The notes below the pieces were generated by a model. That model did not search any database and was not told the origin of the DNA. It saw only the letters and a program-made list of their open reading frames with translations. This document shows, one piece after another, positions 1 through 6,302 of a stretch of 6,775 nt of DNA. Within the stretch, counting starts at the first letter, position 1. Each line of letters opens with the position of its first letter. Position numbers and translations under genes: made by a program. Source of the stretch: Nitrospina sp. (GTDB taxonomy: Bacteria > Nitrospinota > Nitrospinia > Nitrospinales > VA-1); assembly GCA_018647025.1 (NCBI GenBank), contig JABGTQ010000082.1:1-6775 (forward strand). The letters are read 5' to 3'.

Positions 1-1
1 C

Positions 2-184
2 GAGGCTATTTTTGCTGGTTCAATGGGACGGGCTAATTCTACCTGGAAAGATTTTTTTAATGCAGTTTCTCAAAATCTTTTAACACTTACCTTTAAAACT
101 CGGCTATATCCAGACCCCGGTCCTTCTAACACTGTAGGTGAAGAAAAACTTCATAACCCCTTCTTTTACGACAATCCTTCATAA
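2..184 (+). CDS. C-terminal end of an unrecognised protein (5' end outside window)
   Basis: An open frame runs from the left window edge to a TAA at 182-184 and gives 60 residues with no internal stop. The peptide begins EAIFAGSMGRANSTWKDFF and ends FFYDNPS. The stretch is mixed hydrophobic and polar, with a Pro/Gly-rich turn (YPDPGPSN) near residues 41-48. No transmembrane segment or catalytic motif is visible, and I do not recognise the family from this tail. It points the same way as the lipoprotein gene 163 bp downstream. That gap is AT-rich, and I see no convincing terminator hairpin or promoter in it, so co-transcription is possible but not shown. The call rests on the continuous frame and protein-like composition only. 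The start lies outside the window. Confidence 0.6.
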   Translation, partial: EAIFAGSMGRANSTWKDFFNAVSQNLLTLTFKTRLYPDPGPSNTVGEEKLHNPFFYDNPS

Positions 185-347
185 GAAATTTTTTTTAAAG
201 GTTTTCTTGTAAATTCCCTCATTAACTAATTTGAATTTCGAAGTGGTTTTTAGGTTTCCCTTTAATTTGTTCTTGTAGAGTGGCTATGCTAATCTCAATT
301 ATATTTTTTATTTCTTTTAATAGACACACCTTCTAATAAATATTTAA

Positions 348-1538
348 ATGAATAAATTTTTTTCATCTTTATTTTTTGTCTTTTTGGTTTGGTCCATTAC
401 TGGTTGTCCTAGCCTTGGAAAGGTGCGTACAAAAATGCCTCGTTTATTTACTACTAGCTTTACGATGCAAACAGGGGCTGAACCTTCTTTTATGATTGCT
501 GAGGATTTTAATAGAGATGGAGAGAAAGATTTAGTCGTCACGAACAGTGGTGGTAATACTCTGTCTTATTTTAAAGGAAAGGGAGATGGCACATTTAAAG
601 ATCAGATAATTATACAAACCGGAGAAGATCCTATTTGTGTTGTTGCGGCAGATTTTAATAATAATGGATACCTCGACCTTGCCGTACTGAACTATAGAGA
701 TCAGACTATTAATATTTTTTTTAATTCCCGGTACGGAAATTTTAAGAAGACAAAAATTACTTTAAAACCAGGGAAAATCCCCATCAATATGGTAGCTGGA
801 GACTTCAATAGAGATGGGATTCATGACCTCGCCATTACTATGCGTTATCATAAGGTAATGATTCTTTTGGGAAAGGGTAAGGGGCGTTTTAAGAACCCAG
901 TACCAATTACAGTAAAAGGGCAGCCGACAGCGATTATTACAGGTGATTATGATAAAAATAAAATTTTAGATATAGCTGTAGCATTGGCAGGCTCTGGTAA
1001 AACAGGGATTCAGATTTTGTGGGGAATAGGTGACGGTACTTTTAACGCCTCAAAAATTATTAAAGGAGGTGGGCAGCCACTGACACTTGCCAATATAGAT
1101 GTCGATAATGATGACTATGATGACCTTGTCACATCAAGTAATGTTCTTCATTCTATGACTGTAATTCGAAATAATGGAGATAAGACATTCACTACTCTCA
1201 AGGATTTTGCTTCTGGATCGTTCCCAAAGTATGTAGCAGTTGCTGATTTTACAGGGGACGGTAGGTCTGATTTGGCGGTGTCTAATTCAACAGATGATAT
1301 AATAACTGTCTCACTTGGGAGAGGTGATGGAACCTTTACTTGGCCGCCAATTGCTCACGTTGTAGATGAGCATCCGCAAGGAATCGTTTTACATGATTTT
1401 GATAACGACGGATTGATTGATATGGCTGTTGCATGCAGGGATAAAAATTTAGTTAATATCCTTTTAAAGCGGAATATAGTCAACCCTAAACCTGATAACC
1501 CAGTTCAACCTGCTTCTGAAGTCAAAGAGGTTACATGA
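348..1538 (+). CDS. Predicted lipoprotein with seven FG-GAP/VCBS repeats (beta-propeller)
   Basis: The 396-aa product opens with a short basic n-region and a hydrophobic core (residues 4-16), then a lipobox I-T-G-C with the lipidated Cys at residue 20. It should be exported and anchored to a membrane facing the periplasm or outside. The rest is seven FG-GAP/VCBS-type repeats starting at Asp53, 102, 152, 200, 251, 300 and 350, spaced 48-51 residues apart. Each has an acidic loop (DFNRDG in repeats 1 and 3, DFNNNG, DYDKNK, DVDNDD, DFTGDG, DFDNDG), then D-L/I/M-A/V-V and, in most, a G-x-G-x-F strand. Seven repeats are enough for one closed propeller. The acidic loops resemble calcium sites, but repeats 4 and 5 lack the usual Gly. 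The C-terminal 20 residues are a Pro-rich tail. No catalytic domain is present, so a binding or scaffold role is most likely; the ligand is unknown. No clear Shine-Dalgarno precedes the ATG, but the signal peptide fixes the start well. The gene converges on the radical SAM cluster with a gap of only 24 bp. Confidence 0.9.
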   Translation: MNKFFSSLFFVFLVWSITGCPSLGKVRTKMPRLFTTSFTMQTGAEPSFMIAEDFNRDGEKDLVVTNSGGNTLSYFKGKGDGTFKDQIIIQTGEDPICVVAADFNNNGYLDLAVLNYRDQTINIFFNSRYGNFKKTKITLKPGKIPINMVAGDFNRDGIHDLAITMRYHKVMILLGKGKGRFKNPVPITVKGQPTAIITGDYDKNKILDIAVALAGSGKTGIQILWGIGDGTFNASKIIKGGGQPLTLANIDVDNDDYDDLVTSSNVLHSMTVIRNNGDKTFTTLKDFASGSFPKYVAVADFTGDGRSDLAVSNSTDDIITVSLGRGDGTFTWPPIAHVVDEHPQGIVLHDFDNDGLIDMAVACRDKNLVNILLKRNIVNPKPDNPVQPASEVKEVT

Positions 1539-1562
1539 CTATAAAATCTATGGAATAAAAAT

Positions 1563-3341
1563 TTATCCCAAAGCGACTGCAGCTTCTTTTTTTTCTTCGA
1601 TGACGAAAATATTTCCCTCTGGATAGACACCCAAAATAACTTTAGCTTCTATGAGTCGGGCAACATCCAAAACATTGCGATATCCCTCTAAATGGTTGTT
1701 AGCCACTGGTAAAAAAACATAATCGTATTCTTTATTTTTAAGTTTTTTTATTAAAGGTGCTTCGATAGTGTCGAGAGAGAAAAATCCGTCACCATAATTA
1801 TAGATATTTTTAATCCCTAAGTTAGATTTTAATTCTTCGGCTATCGTATTTTGTCCAAGTAAGTCTACGGGTGTTTTCCTAAATTGATTCATTGCTTCAA
1901 TAATATTTTGAATCAACCATAGTCTTGCGCACCTTAAGATGAGAATATTTGAATTTTTTGGAATAGATTTGAGTGATTCATTCGCAGTTTTCATAAATGA
2001 AGAACCATTCGCCTTTGCTTTACCAAGATCAAAAGCAGCCAGCACTTCACGTTGTTTTTCTTGAATTTGTTCTGAGCGATAATTAGGATATTCTACTACT
2101 ACATGGCCATTACCATCAAATCCTTCATTAGTTAATTGGTTCTTTAACAAACCTTTTTCAATGCAGCTATTGTAAAAATCTGTGCCCGGTTGCGGAGTAT
2201 TAATCGAAACTTGAATTTCATGAATTAGACCCTTGCTTGCTAATTCATAAATTAAGTCTACAGTTTTCTGGTCTTCTTCAAGAGAAGAACCAAGCCCCCC
2301 AACACTTATAGTTGCATAAAACTGCATTTCTATGTCTTTGCCAAAATTTAGAATAGACCTTAATTTTTTGAGGTCATGTTTTTTTCCAAGAGTCATTTGT
2401 TTTGCTACATGATCACTTCCTGTTTCAATACCAAAACGAATTTTATAATATCCGGCAGATTTCATTGCGACGAGTGTTTCTTCATCAAGTGAAAAATACT
2501 CACACATTGCTTCAAACTTTAGGTTGTCTAGTCCAAATTTTTGTATTTCTTGAGCTAATTCGATATTAAAATTTTTATGAATATTATGTGTTTCTTCATC
2601 AAAAAAAACGCCTTCCATTTCCGGATACTTTTCTTTCAAAACTTTAATTTCTTCGATAATACTGCTAACACTTCGTGGTCGCCAGTTTAATTGATCATAG
2701 TACAATGTTGCGGCTGCACAGAAATTACAACGCCTAGGACATCCACGCGATCCATACATTTGTATTTGTTTAAAACGGCAATTTGGCTCGTGGTAGTCAA
2801 TTCTACGGATATCATCATCTTCTGGAAATGGGAGGAGATTGATGTCCGGCAATTCCCTCCTTGGGTTCGGATAGACTCCAGGAATGTTTTTTGGATTTTT
2901 ACCTAACACTAAATCCAATACCGCAAATTCATATTCACCAATGCAGACAAAGTCAGCGACCCTTAGAACTTCTTCTGGTTGCGCCATAGGGTGCTGGCCA
3001 GTCATTATTATTTTTGTGTTAAATTCATTTTTAGCTGCTTTCGCTAAGCGTAGATCTTCACTAATTGTACGAGTTGAACTTTCCATTACCAGCCAATCTG
3101 GTTTTTCCTTTTGCAGGTGCTCGAAGTATTGGTCGAAGTCCCAAGCATTTAAGACACCATCGAGAAACTTGATATCATGATTGGTGTCACGTTTAAGTAG
3201 AGAAGATGTATAGGCTAATTCCCAGGGATAATATCCGCAATTGGTGAAATTTTTCACACCTAGTGACCACCGCGAGGGCACATGAACCATATGGTATCGA
3301 TTGGAATCTATGCCGACTGAATTGGCAATTACAATTTTCAT
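1563..3341 (-). CDS. B12-binding-type radical SAM protein with C-terminal GT9-like domain (paralogue 2)
   Basis: This 592-aa protein has three parts. Residues 1 to about 150 resemble the cobalamin-binding Rossmann domain of class B radical SAM enzymes. It carries VGIDS at 9-13, a PWELAY region, G-Q-H-P at 115-118 and GEYE at 135-138, and I see no D-x-H-x-x-G motif, as in base-off/His-off relatives. The radical SAM domain follows, with C-x3-C-x2-C at Cys201, 205 and 208 (CPRRCNFC), GIETG near 304-308 and PQPGTDFY at 383-390, typical of the BchE/HpnJ-like superfamily. Residues 464-580 form a Rossmann-like domain (NILILR, LGQNT, GD at 517-518, GY at 553-554) shared with both cluster neighbours. 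By family it should bind a 4Fe-4S cluster, SAM and probably cobalamin; the substrate is unknown. The frame stays open up to 3503, but I start at 3341. The upstream 54 codons overlap the preceding gene, have no counterpart in the paralogue, and MKIVIANSVGIDS aligns with that protein's MKVAICNSVGIDS. A weak AAGAG motif lies 9 bp upstream. It is last in the cluster, 23 bp after the 211-aa gene. Confidence 0.9.
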   Translation of the reverse strand: MKIVIANSVGIDSNRYHMVHVPSRWSLGVKNFTNCGYYPWELAYTSSLLKRDTNHDIKFLDGVLNAWDFDQYFEHLQKEKPDWLVMESSTRTISEDLRLAKAAKNEFNTKIIMTGQHPMAQPEEVLRVADFVCIGEYEFAVLDLVLGKNPKNIPGVYPNPRRELPDINLLPFPEDDDIRRIDYHEPNCRFKQIQMYGSRGCPRRCNFCAAATLYYDQLNWRPRSVSSIIEEIKVLKEKYPEMEGVFFDEETHNIHKNFNIELAQEIQKFGLDNLKFEAMCEYFSLDEETLVAMKSAGYYKIRFGIETGSDHVAKQMTLGKKHDLKKLRSILNFGKDIEMQFYATISVGGLGSSLEEDQKTVDLIYELASKGLIHEIQVSINTPQPGTDFYNSCIEKGLLKNQLTNEGFDGNGHVVVEYPNYRSEQIQEKQREVLAAFDLGKAKANGSSFMKTANESLKSIPKNSNILILRCARLWLIQNIIEAMNQFRKTPVDLLGQNTIAEELKSNLGIKNIYNYGDGFFSLDTIEAPLIKKLKNKEYDYVFLPVANNHLEGYRNVLDVARLIEAKVILGVYPEGNIFVIEEKKEAAVALG

Positions 3342-3364
3342 TTTTGCTTTCTCTTGATCTAAAA

Positions 3365-4000
3365 CTAAATTTTTTGATGAGCCTTGTGTGTAAGATTGTG
3401 AATATTTTTTGTCTCTGTGTGTTGCGGAAAGGCTACCTTTTGCTTCCTGAGAGAGCGAATATTCTTTAGAGAGGTAAGTGCAAATACTTGACGGATGGCC
3501 CATTCGAATAAAATACCTAACGTGATAAATGCAAATAAAATAATAGTAGTAAATACATTTACAATAAACCAGGTGAAAGAGGTTTTTTCGAGAAAGTATT
3601 TTTTAATTATTCCCCAGCCATTGAATTCAACAAATCTTCCTCGCGCATTATATCCTCTGATAATTTTTGATCCAGAAGCCCAGGCCAGACAATCAATGTT
3701 GGAATAACCCATTCCGTGGTCAATATTATAAAGTGAAACTGCTAAATCAAATTTACCGGAGCGCATTTCTTTTATGACCTTACTTTTTAAGCTGAGTATG
3801 CTCATTCGTTTAGTATCTCCAGCAGAGATAATCGAGCTAACATTAGAGTCGCGTTCTAGCATTTTTCGAGCCGATTCAGGCGCCAGGACAGTAATTTTTG
3901 AGTTTTGGAACTCAGATTTTAAAGATTTAACTGTGGCATTGAATGTGTTAGTTGCGGACCGAATTAGGAGAATATTTTTAGGTTTAGTAGATTCTTCCAT
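3365..4000 (-). CDS. Stand-alone GT9-like half-domain with C-terminal membrane helix
   Basis: This 211-aa protein is not a named family I can assign. Residues 8-122 align by eye with the C-terminal domains of both radical SAM neighbours: KNILLIR at 8-14, a VLAPES turn at 38-43 where the others have LGQNT, GD at 61-62, KFDLAVSL at 83-90, and a YN-x6-GY motif ending at 98-99. This resembles the N-terminal nucleotide-fold half of ADP-heptose:LPS heptosyltransferases (GT9), but the second GT-B half is missing, so transfer activity is doubtful. A hydrophobic stretch at about 142-172 (WFIVNVFTTIILFAFITLGI) predicts one transmembrane helix, followed by a basic, His-rich tail. It would tether the domain to the inner membrane with the domain probably cytosolic (inference). 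No Shine-Dalgarno is evident before the ATG, and an intrinsic terminator lies 25 bp upstream, so expression may be low or controlled by read-through. It lies between the two radical SAM genes and plausibly forms a complex with them. Confidence 0.82.
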   Translation of the reverse strand: MEESTKPKNILLIRSATNTFNATVKSLKSEFQNSKITVLAPESARKMLERDSNVSSIISAGDTKRMSILSLKSKVIKEMRSGKFDLAVSLYNIDHGMGYSNIDCLAWASGSKIIRGYNARGRFVEFNGWGIIKKYFLEKTSFTWFIVNVFTTIILFAFITLGILFEWAIRQVFALTSLKNIRSLRKQKVAFPQHTETKNIHNLTHKAHQKI

Positions 4001-4024
4001 AAATTGCGATTTATTTTTAGATTT

Positions 4025-4062
4025 AAAAAAATACCCCGAAGCGGAGCTTTTGCTCCGCTTCG
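4025..4062 (-). terminator. Intrinsic terminator inside the radical SAM cluster
   Basis: Read on the minus strand, CGAAGCGGAGC, a loop AAAA and GCTCCGCTTCG form a perfect 11-bp GC-rich stem (4062-4037). GGGTA and a run of seven T (4031-4025) follow. It starts four bases after the TAA of the 594-aa gene and ends 24 bp before the ATG of the 211-aa gene. It is a textbook Rho-independent terminator for the first gene and should reduce transcription of the two downstream genes. On the plus strand the stem is followed by CG and mixed sequence, so it should act in one direction only. Confidence 0.85.
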
Positions 4063-4066
4063 TTCG

Positions 4067-5851
4067 TTACCGAAGATGTGATCGTCCCTGATCACCCGGG
4101 TTTTCCAAGTCAAATACGGTCCCTTCTATATTTACTGCTACCATTTTTTTAATTCCAATCCGTTTTGCGATAGCTTTAACATCAGCGTATCCATTACCAG
4201 ACATATTATGGTAAGGAATGACTCCTAAGGAGTACTTTCTATTGGATAAGTCTTTTAATAAAGGTTGGGGAAACAAATCATTATTAAAGTGTCCGTCTCC
4301 ATAGAGAAATACATCATCTATATAATCATTAGATTTCAGTTCCTTGGTCACAGTATTTTGTCCCAATACAGAAATTCGGCTATCCTTATATTGACCATGA
4401 AGAGACCCTAAAATATCGTTCACTTGTTTCATGCGCGCGGTACGAAAAAGAAGAATTTCTCGCGTTGAGTTAATTTCAATCGATTGAAAGTTATCTTTTG
4501 CGGTAGATGTATAACGATTGTCAAACCCTTTTTCGTATAATTTTTCCGCTTCTCGAAAATTTTTCATAACCATCTCTGCTGGATATTGTGGATTGTCAAC
4601 CACACAATGGTTGCCGCCGTCAAAATGCTTCCAATCAACATTACGGAGATATCCTTTTTGTTTCATACGATTATAGAAAGGAGTTCCTGGTTGTGGTGTG
4701 CTTATAGAAAGCTGAAACCTCCACAATAATTGCCGGTCAAGCAAATCATTCATTAGAGCTAGAGTTTTTTTATCACAGTCATCAGTTGAGCCTTCACCGC
4801 CAAAAGTAAATGTTCCGTAAAACTTAAGTCCTATATTAGTTCCGTGTTCCATGAGTTGTTTGAGGCGTGGGACATTAAACTTTTTCATTAAATCCATACC
4901 CTGTGCGGCTTTTTCTCCAGCAGTTTCAATTCCAAGCCTTATCATGTAGTATCCAGCACCTTTCATGGCGTCGAGTACTTCTTCATCCATTGGCCACTGG
5001 CCACACATGACATCATATTTTAAATCATCAAGTCCATTTTGACGGATGGCTTTAGTCAGTTCGAGCATATATTTTTTGCTACCATTGTGGACTTCTTCGT
5101 CAAAGAAAATTCCTTCTAGTTGTGGATATTTTTCTCTAAGAGTTTGTAATTCATAAACGACGCTTTGAGGGTCTCTTGATCGCCAGTTGGGGTGCGCATA
5201 TGAGATATTCCCACATACGCAGAAGCTGCATGATAGAGGGCATCCACGTGAAGCATAGGCTTGAATCTCAAGGTATTCACTTGAGGGTTCCCCAGGTATT
5301 CCGTAAGACAGACGAGAAACGTCATCGTCTTCTGGCAATGGCAATTTATTAACATCTAGGGGCATGCGTAAAGCATTAGGGTACAATCCTAAAATATCAG
5401 TTGGATTTTTACCCTGAAGAATCTCCAGGACTGTCAGCTCGTATTCGCGAAGCACTACATAATCAGCATATTCACTAACTTCTTTAGGAAAAGTAGTTGC
5501 ATGTGGCCCACAGATGATAAATTTAGTGCCAAATCTTTTTTTGAGTTCTTTTGCAAACCGGCTGTCAGCATTGATGGTTCGAGTTGCGCAGTCCATAACC
5601 AAATAATCTGGACTAAAATCAGAAACTTTTTCAATAAAGGCATGATGATCTAGTTTGTCTAAGCACCCATCATAAAATTTCACTTCGTGGTCGGTATCAC
5701 GTTTAAGAATAGAGGAGCAATAGGCCAGTTCCCATGGATAGTAGGTAAAAATATTTAAATCTTTTGTGCTGTTAGTCCAACGACTTGGGGAGTGGATCAT
5801 TGCATATCCGTCAGAGTCAATACCAACAGAATTACATATTGCAACCTTCAT
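4067..5851 (-). CDS. B12-binding-type radical SAM protein with C-terminal GT9-like domain (paralogue 1)
   Basis: This 594-aa protein is first in the cluster and colinear with the 592-aa paralogue. Residues 1 to about 150 look like a cobalamin-binding Rossmann domain: VGIDS at 9-13, PSRW at 22-25, YYPWELAY near 37-44, CGPHAT at 114-119. No D-x-H-x-x-G motif is seen. Where the paralogue has GEYE, this one has REYE (Arg135), an unusual change. The radical SAM cluster motif is CPLSCSFC (Cys204, 208, 211), followed by FFDEE near 249-253, GIET at 307-310 and PQPGTPFY at 386-393. Residues 464-579 form the shared GT9-like domain (REILLFR, LGQNT, GD at 518-519, GY at 554-555). Radical SAM chemistry with a 4Fe-4S cluster and probably cobalamin follows from the family; methyl transfer or a ring or skeleton rearrangement are both possible. 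A TTG lies in frame directly upstream (5854), but the ATG is preferred: GAGG sits five bases before it, and MKV matches the paralogue's MKI. A TATAAT box lies about 56 bp upstream. Confidence 0.92.
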   Translation of the reverse strand: MKVAICNSVGIDSDGYAMIHSPSRWTNSTKDLNIFTYYPWELAYCSSILKRDTDHEVKFYDGCLDKLDHHAFIEKVSDFSPDYLVMDCATRTINADSRFAKELKKRFGTKFIICGPHATTFPKEVSEYADYVVLREYELTVLEILQGKNPTDILGLYPNALRMPLDVNKLPLPEDDDVSRLSYGIPGEPSSEYLEIQAYASRGCPLSCSFCVCGNISYAHPNWRSRDPQSVVYELQTLREKYPQLEGIFFDEEVHNGSKKYMLELTKAIRQNGLDDLKYDVMCGQWPMDEEVLDAMKGAGYYMIRLGIETAGEKAAQGMDLMKKFNVPRLKQLMEHGTNIGLKFYGTFTFGGEGSTDDCDKKTLALMNDLLDRQLLWRFQLSISTPQPGTPFYNRMKQKGYLRNVDWKHFDGGNHCVVDNPQYPAEMVMKNFREAEKLYEKGFDNRYTSTAKDNFQSIEINSTREILLFRTARMKQVNDILGSLHGQYKDSRISVLGQNTVTKELKSNDYIDDVFLYGDGHFNNDLFPQPLLKDLSNRKYSLGVIPYHNMSGNGYADVKAIAKRIGIKKMVAVNIEGTVFDLENPGDQGRSHLR

Positions 5852-5856
5852 CAAAA

Positions 5857-5860
5857 CCTC
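5857..5860 (-). promoter_or_regulatory. Ribosome binding site deciding the ATG start at 5851
   Basis: On the minus strand GAGG is followed by TTTTG and the ATG, a five-base spacer. Starting at the adjacent TTG (5854) would leave only two bases, too short for normal initiation. This supports the ATG at 5851. Confidence 0.6.
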
Positions 5861-5906
5861 GCTTAGTTATGAGTTAATGTTTTTTGAGTTACGGTTTATC
5901 AACGCT

Positions 5907-5935
5907 ATTATAGAAACTCTGAAGTACCTCAAGAT
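5907..5935 (-). promoter_or_regulatory. Candidate sigma-70 promoter of the radical SAM cluster
   Basis: A perfect TATAAT (-10) is read on the minus strand at 5912-5907 and would give a leader of roughly 50 bases before the ATG at 5851. The -35 side is poor: TTGAGG is present but only 14 bp upstream of the -10, and the 16-18 bp positions read TCTTGA, ATCTTG or TATCTT. The call therefore rests on the -10 and its placement. Confidence 0.4.
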
Positions 5936-5965
5936 ATCCCTGAATATTGAATAGGATTATCCCTC

Positions 5966-6035
5966 CTAATAGGCCTGGCACAAATTTTGTGCTGATAGAG
6001 AGGCGGCAAAAAGTAACCTCCAAATGGGCTATTAG
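5966..6035 (+). promoter_or_regulatory. Nested inverted repeat with a 7-bp perfect dyad and sigma-54-like motif
   Basis: The outer arms CTAATAGGCC (5966-5975) and GGGCTATTAG (6026-6035) pair at nine of ten positions. Inside is GCACAAATTTTGTGC (5978-5992), a perfect dyad of two 7-bp arms around one base. A weaker pair follows, GAGG (6000-6003) with CCTC (6017-6020). As RNA this could fold as a three-way junction. The same bases include CTGGCACAAATTTTGT (5975-5990), which matches the sigma-54 -24/-12 pattern TGGCAC-N5-TTGC except for T in place of the last C; it would start plus-strand transcription near 6002. The dyad as an operator, an RNA element and a sigma-54 promoter are competing readings that I cannot separate. 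Confidence 0.4.
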
Positions 6036-6213
6036 AGTCTATGTCTCATAACGGTTAAAATCAAATAAAACTTAATAAACTTGTTTTAATGCTATGAATA
6101 CTAAAGATTTAGTTTATTTGTCTCTAGAACAGTTTGCTATGGATAGTATTATTAAATTTGATACGTTAAGGTACAAATTAGCGGGGGAAAACATTTTAAC
6201 TTTACTTCACTTT

Positions 6214-6242
6214 TTGAGATTGTAAGCATTTCTGGCTATTTT
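6214..6242 (+). promoter_or_regulatory. Candidate sigma-70 promoter of ftsY
   Basis: TTGAGA (6214-6219, five of six to consensus) is followed after exactly 17 bp by TATTTT (6237-6242, four of six). Transcription would begin near 6249, about 54 bases before the ftsY ATG. In an AT-rich region such matches also occur by chance. Confidence 0.4.
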
Positions 6243-6302
6243 AAAAGGTTTTACATTAAATTTATTTCTATTTTCGTTTTAAAGCATTTAGGATATTGAA
6301 CT

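Larger units (their letters stand above)
5852..6302. other. Divergent intergenic region between the radical SAM cluster and ftsY
   Basis: This stretch of about 450 bp separates two divergently read genes. From left to right it holds the ribosome binding site and TATAAT box of the minus-strand cluster, a nested inverted-repeat block (5966-6035), an AT-rich stretch with one short doubtful ORF (6094-6225), and a candidate ftsY promoter (6214-6242) with an AGGA ribosome binding site (6290-6293). I see no tRNA, rRNA, insertion sequence, CRISPR or recognisable cobalamin riboswitch. No T-rich terminator follows the inverted repeats, so they are more likely operator or leader-RNA structure than a terminator. 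Confidence 0.6.

Noticed and set aside
185..347. Possible promoter for the lipoprotein gene (TTGTTC/TTGTAG with TATGCT/TATATT)
   Set aside because: No pair has acceptable 16-18 bp spacing; the available combinations are 12 or 21 bp apart.
1539..1562. GGAATAAAAATTTATCC as a possible bidirectional terminator between the convergent genes
   Set aside because: The arms match only with a bulge, are almost all A/T and lack a GC-rich stem, so it would not be a convincing terminator.
2691..3469. Several plus-strand ORFs of 68-98 codons opposite the second radical SAM gene
   Set aside because: They are antisense to a well-supported coding frame, have no recognisable motifs and no ribosome binding sites, so they are shadows of the real gene.
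4078..4095. GTGATC-N6-GATCAC inverted repeat
   Set aside because: It lies within the last codons of the 594-aa gene, is short and has no following T run; it may be chance and is distinct from the strong terminator beside it.
6094..6225. A 43-codon plus-strand ORF (MNTKDLVYLSLEQF...) between the cluster and ftsY
   Set aside because: It has no Shine-Dalgarno and no recognisable motif, it lies in AT-rich DNA, and its end overlaps the candidate ftsY promoter. Random ORFs of this size are common, so it is not called as a gene.
5852..6302. Cobalamin or other known riboswitch upstream of the B12-type radical SAM gene
   Set aside because: I saw no B12-box-like GCCACTG element or other riboswitch core that I could recognise on the minus strand.
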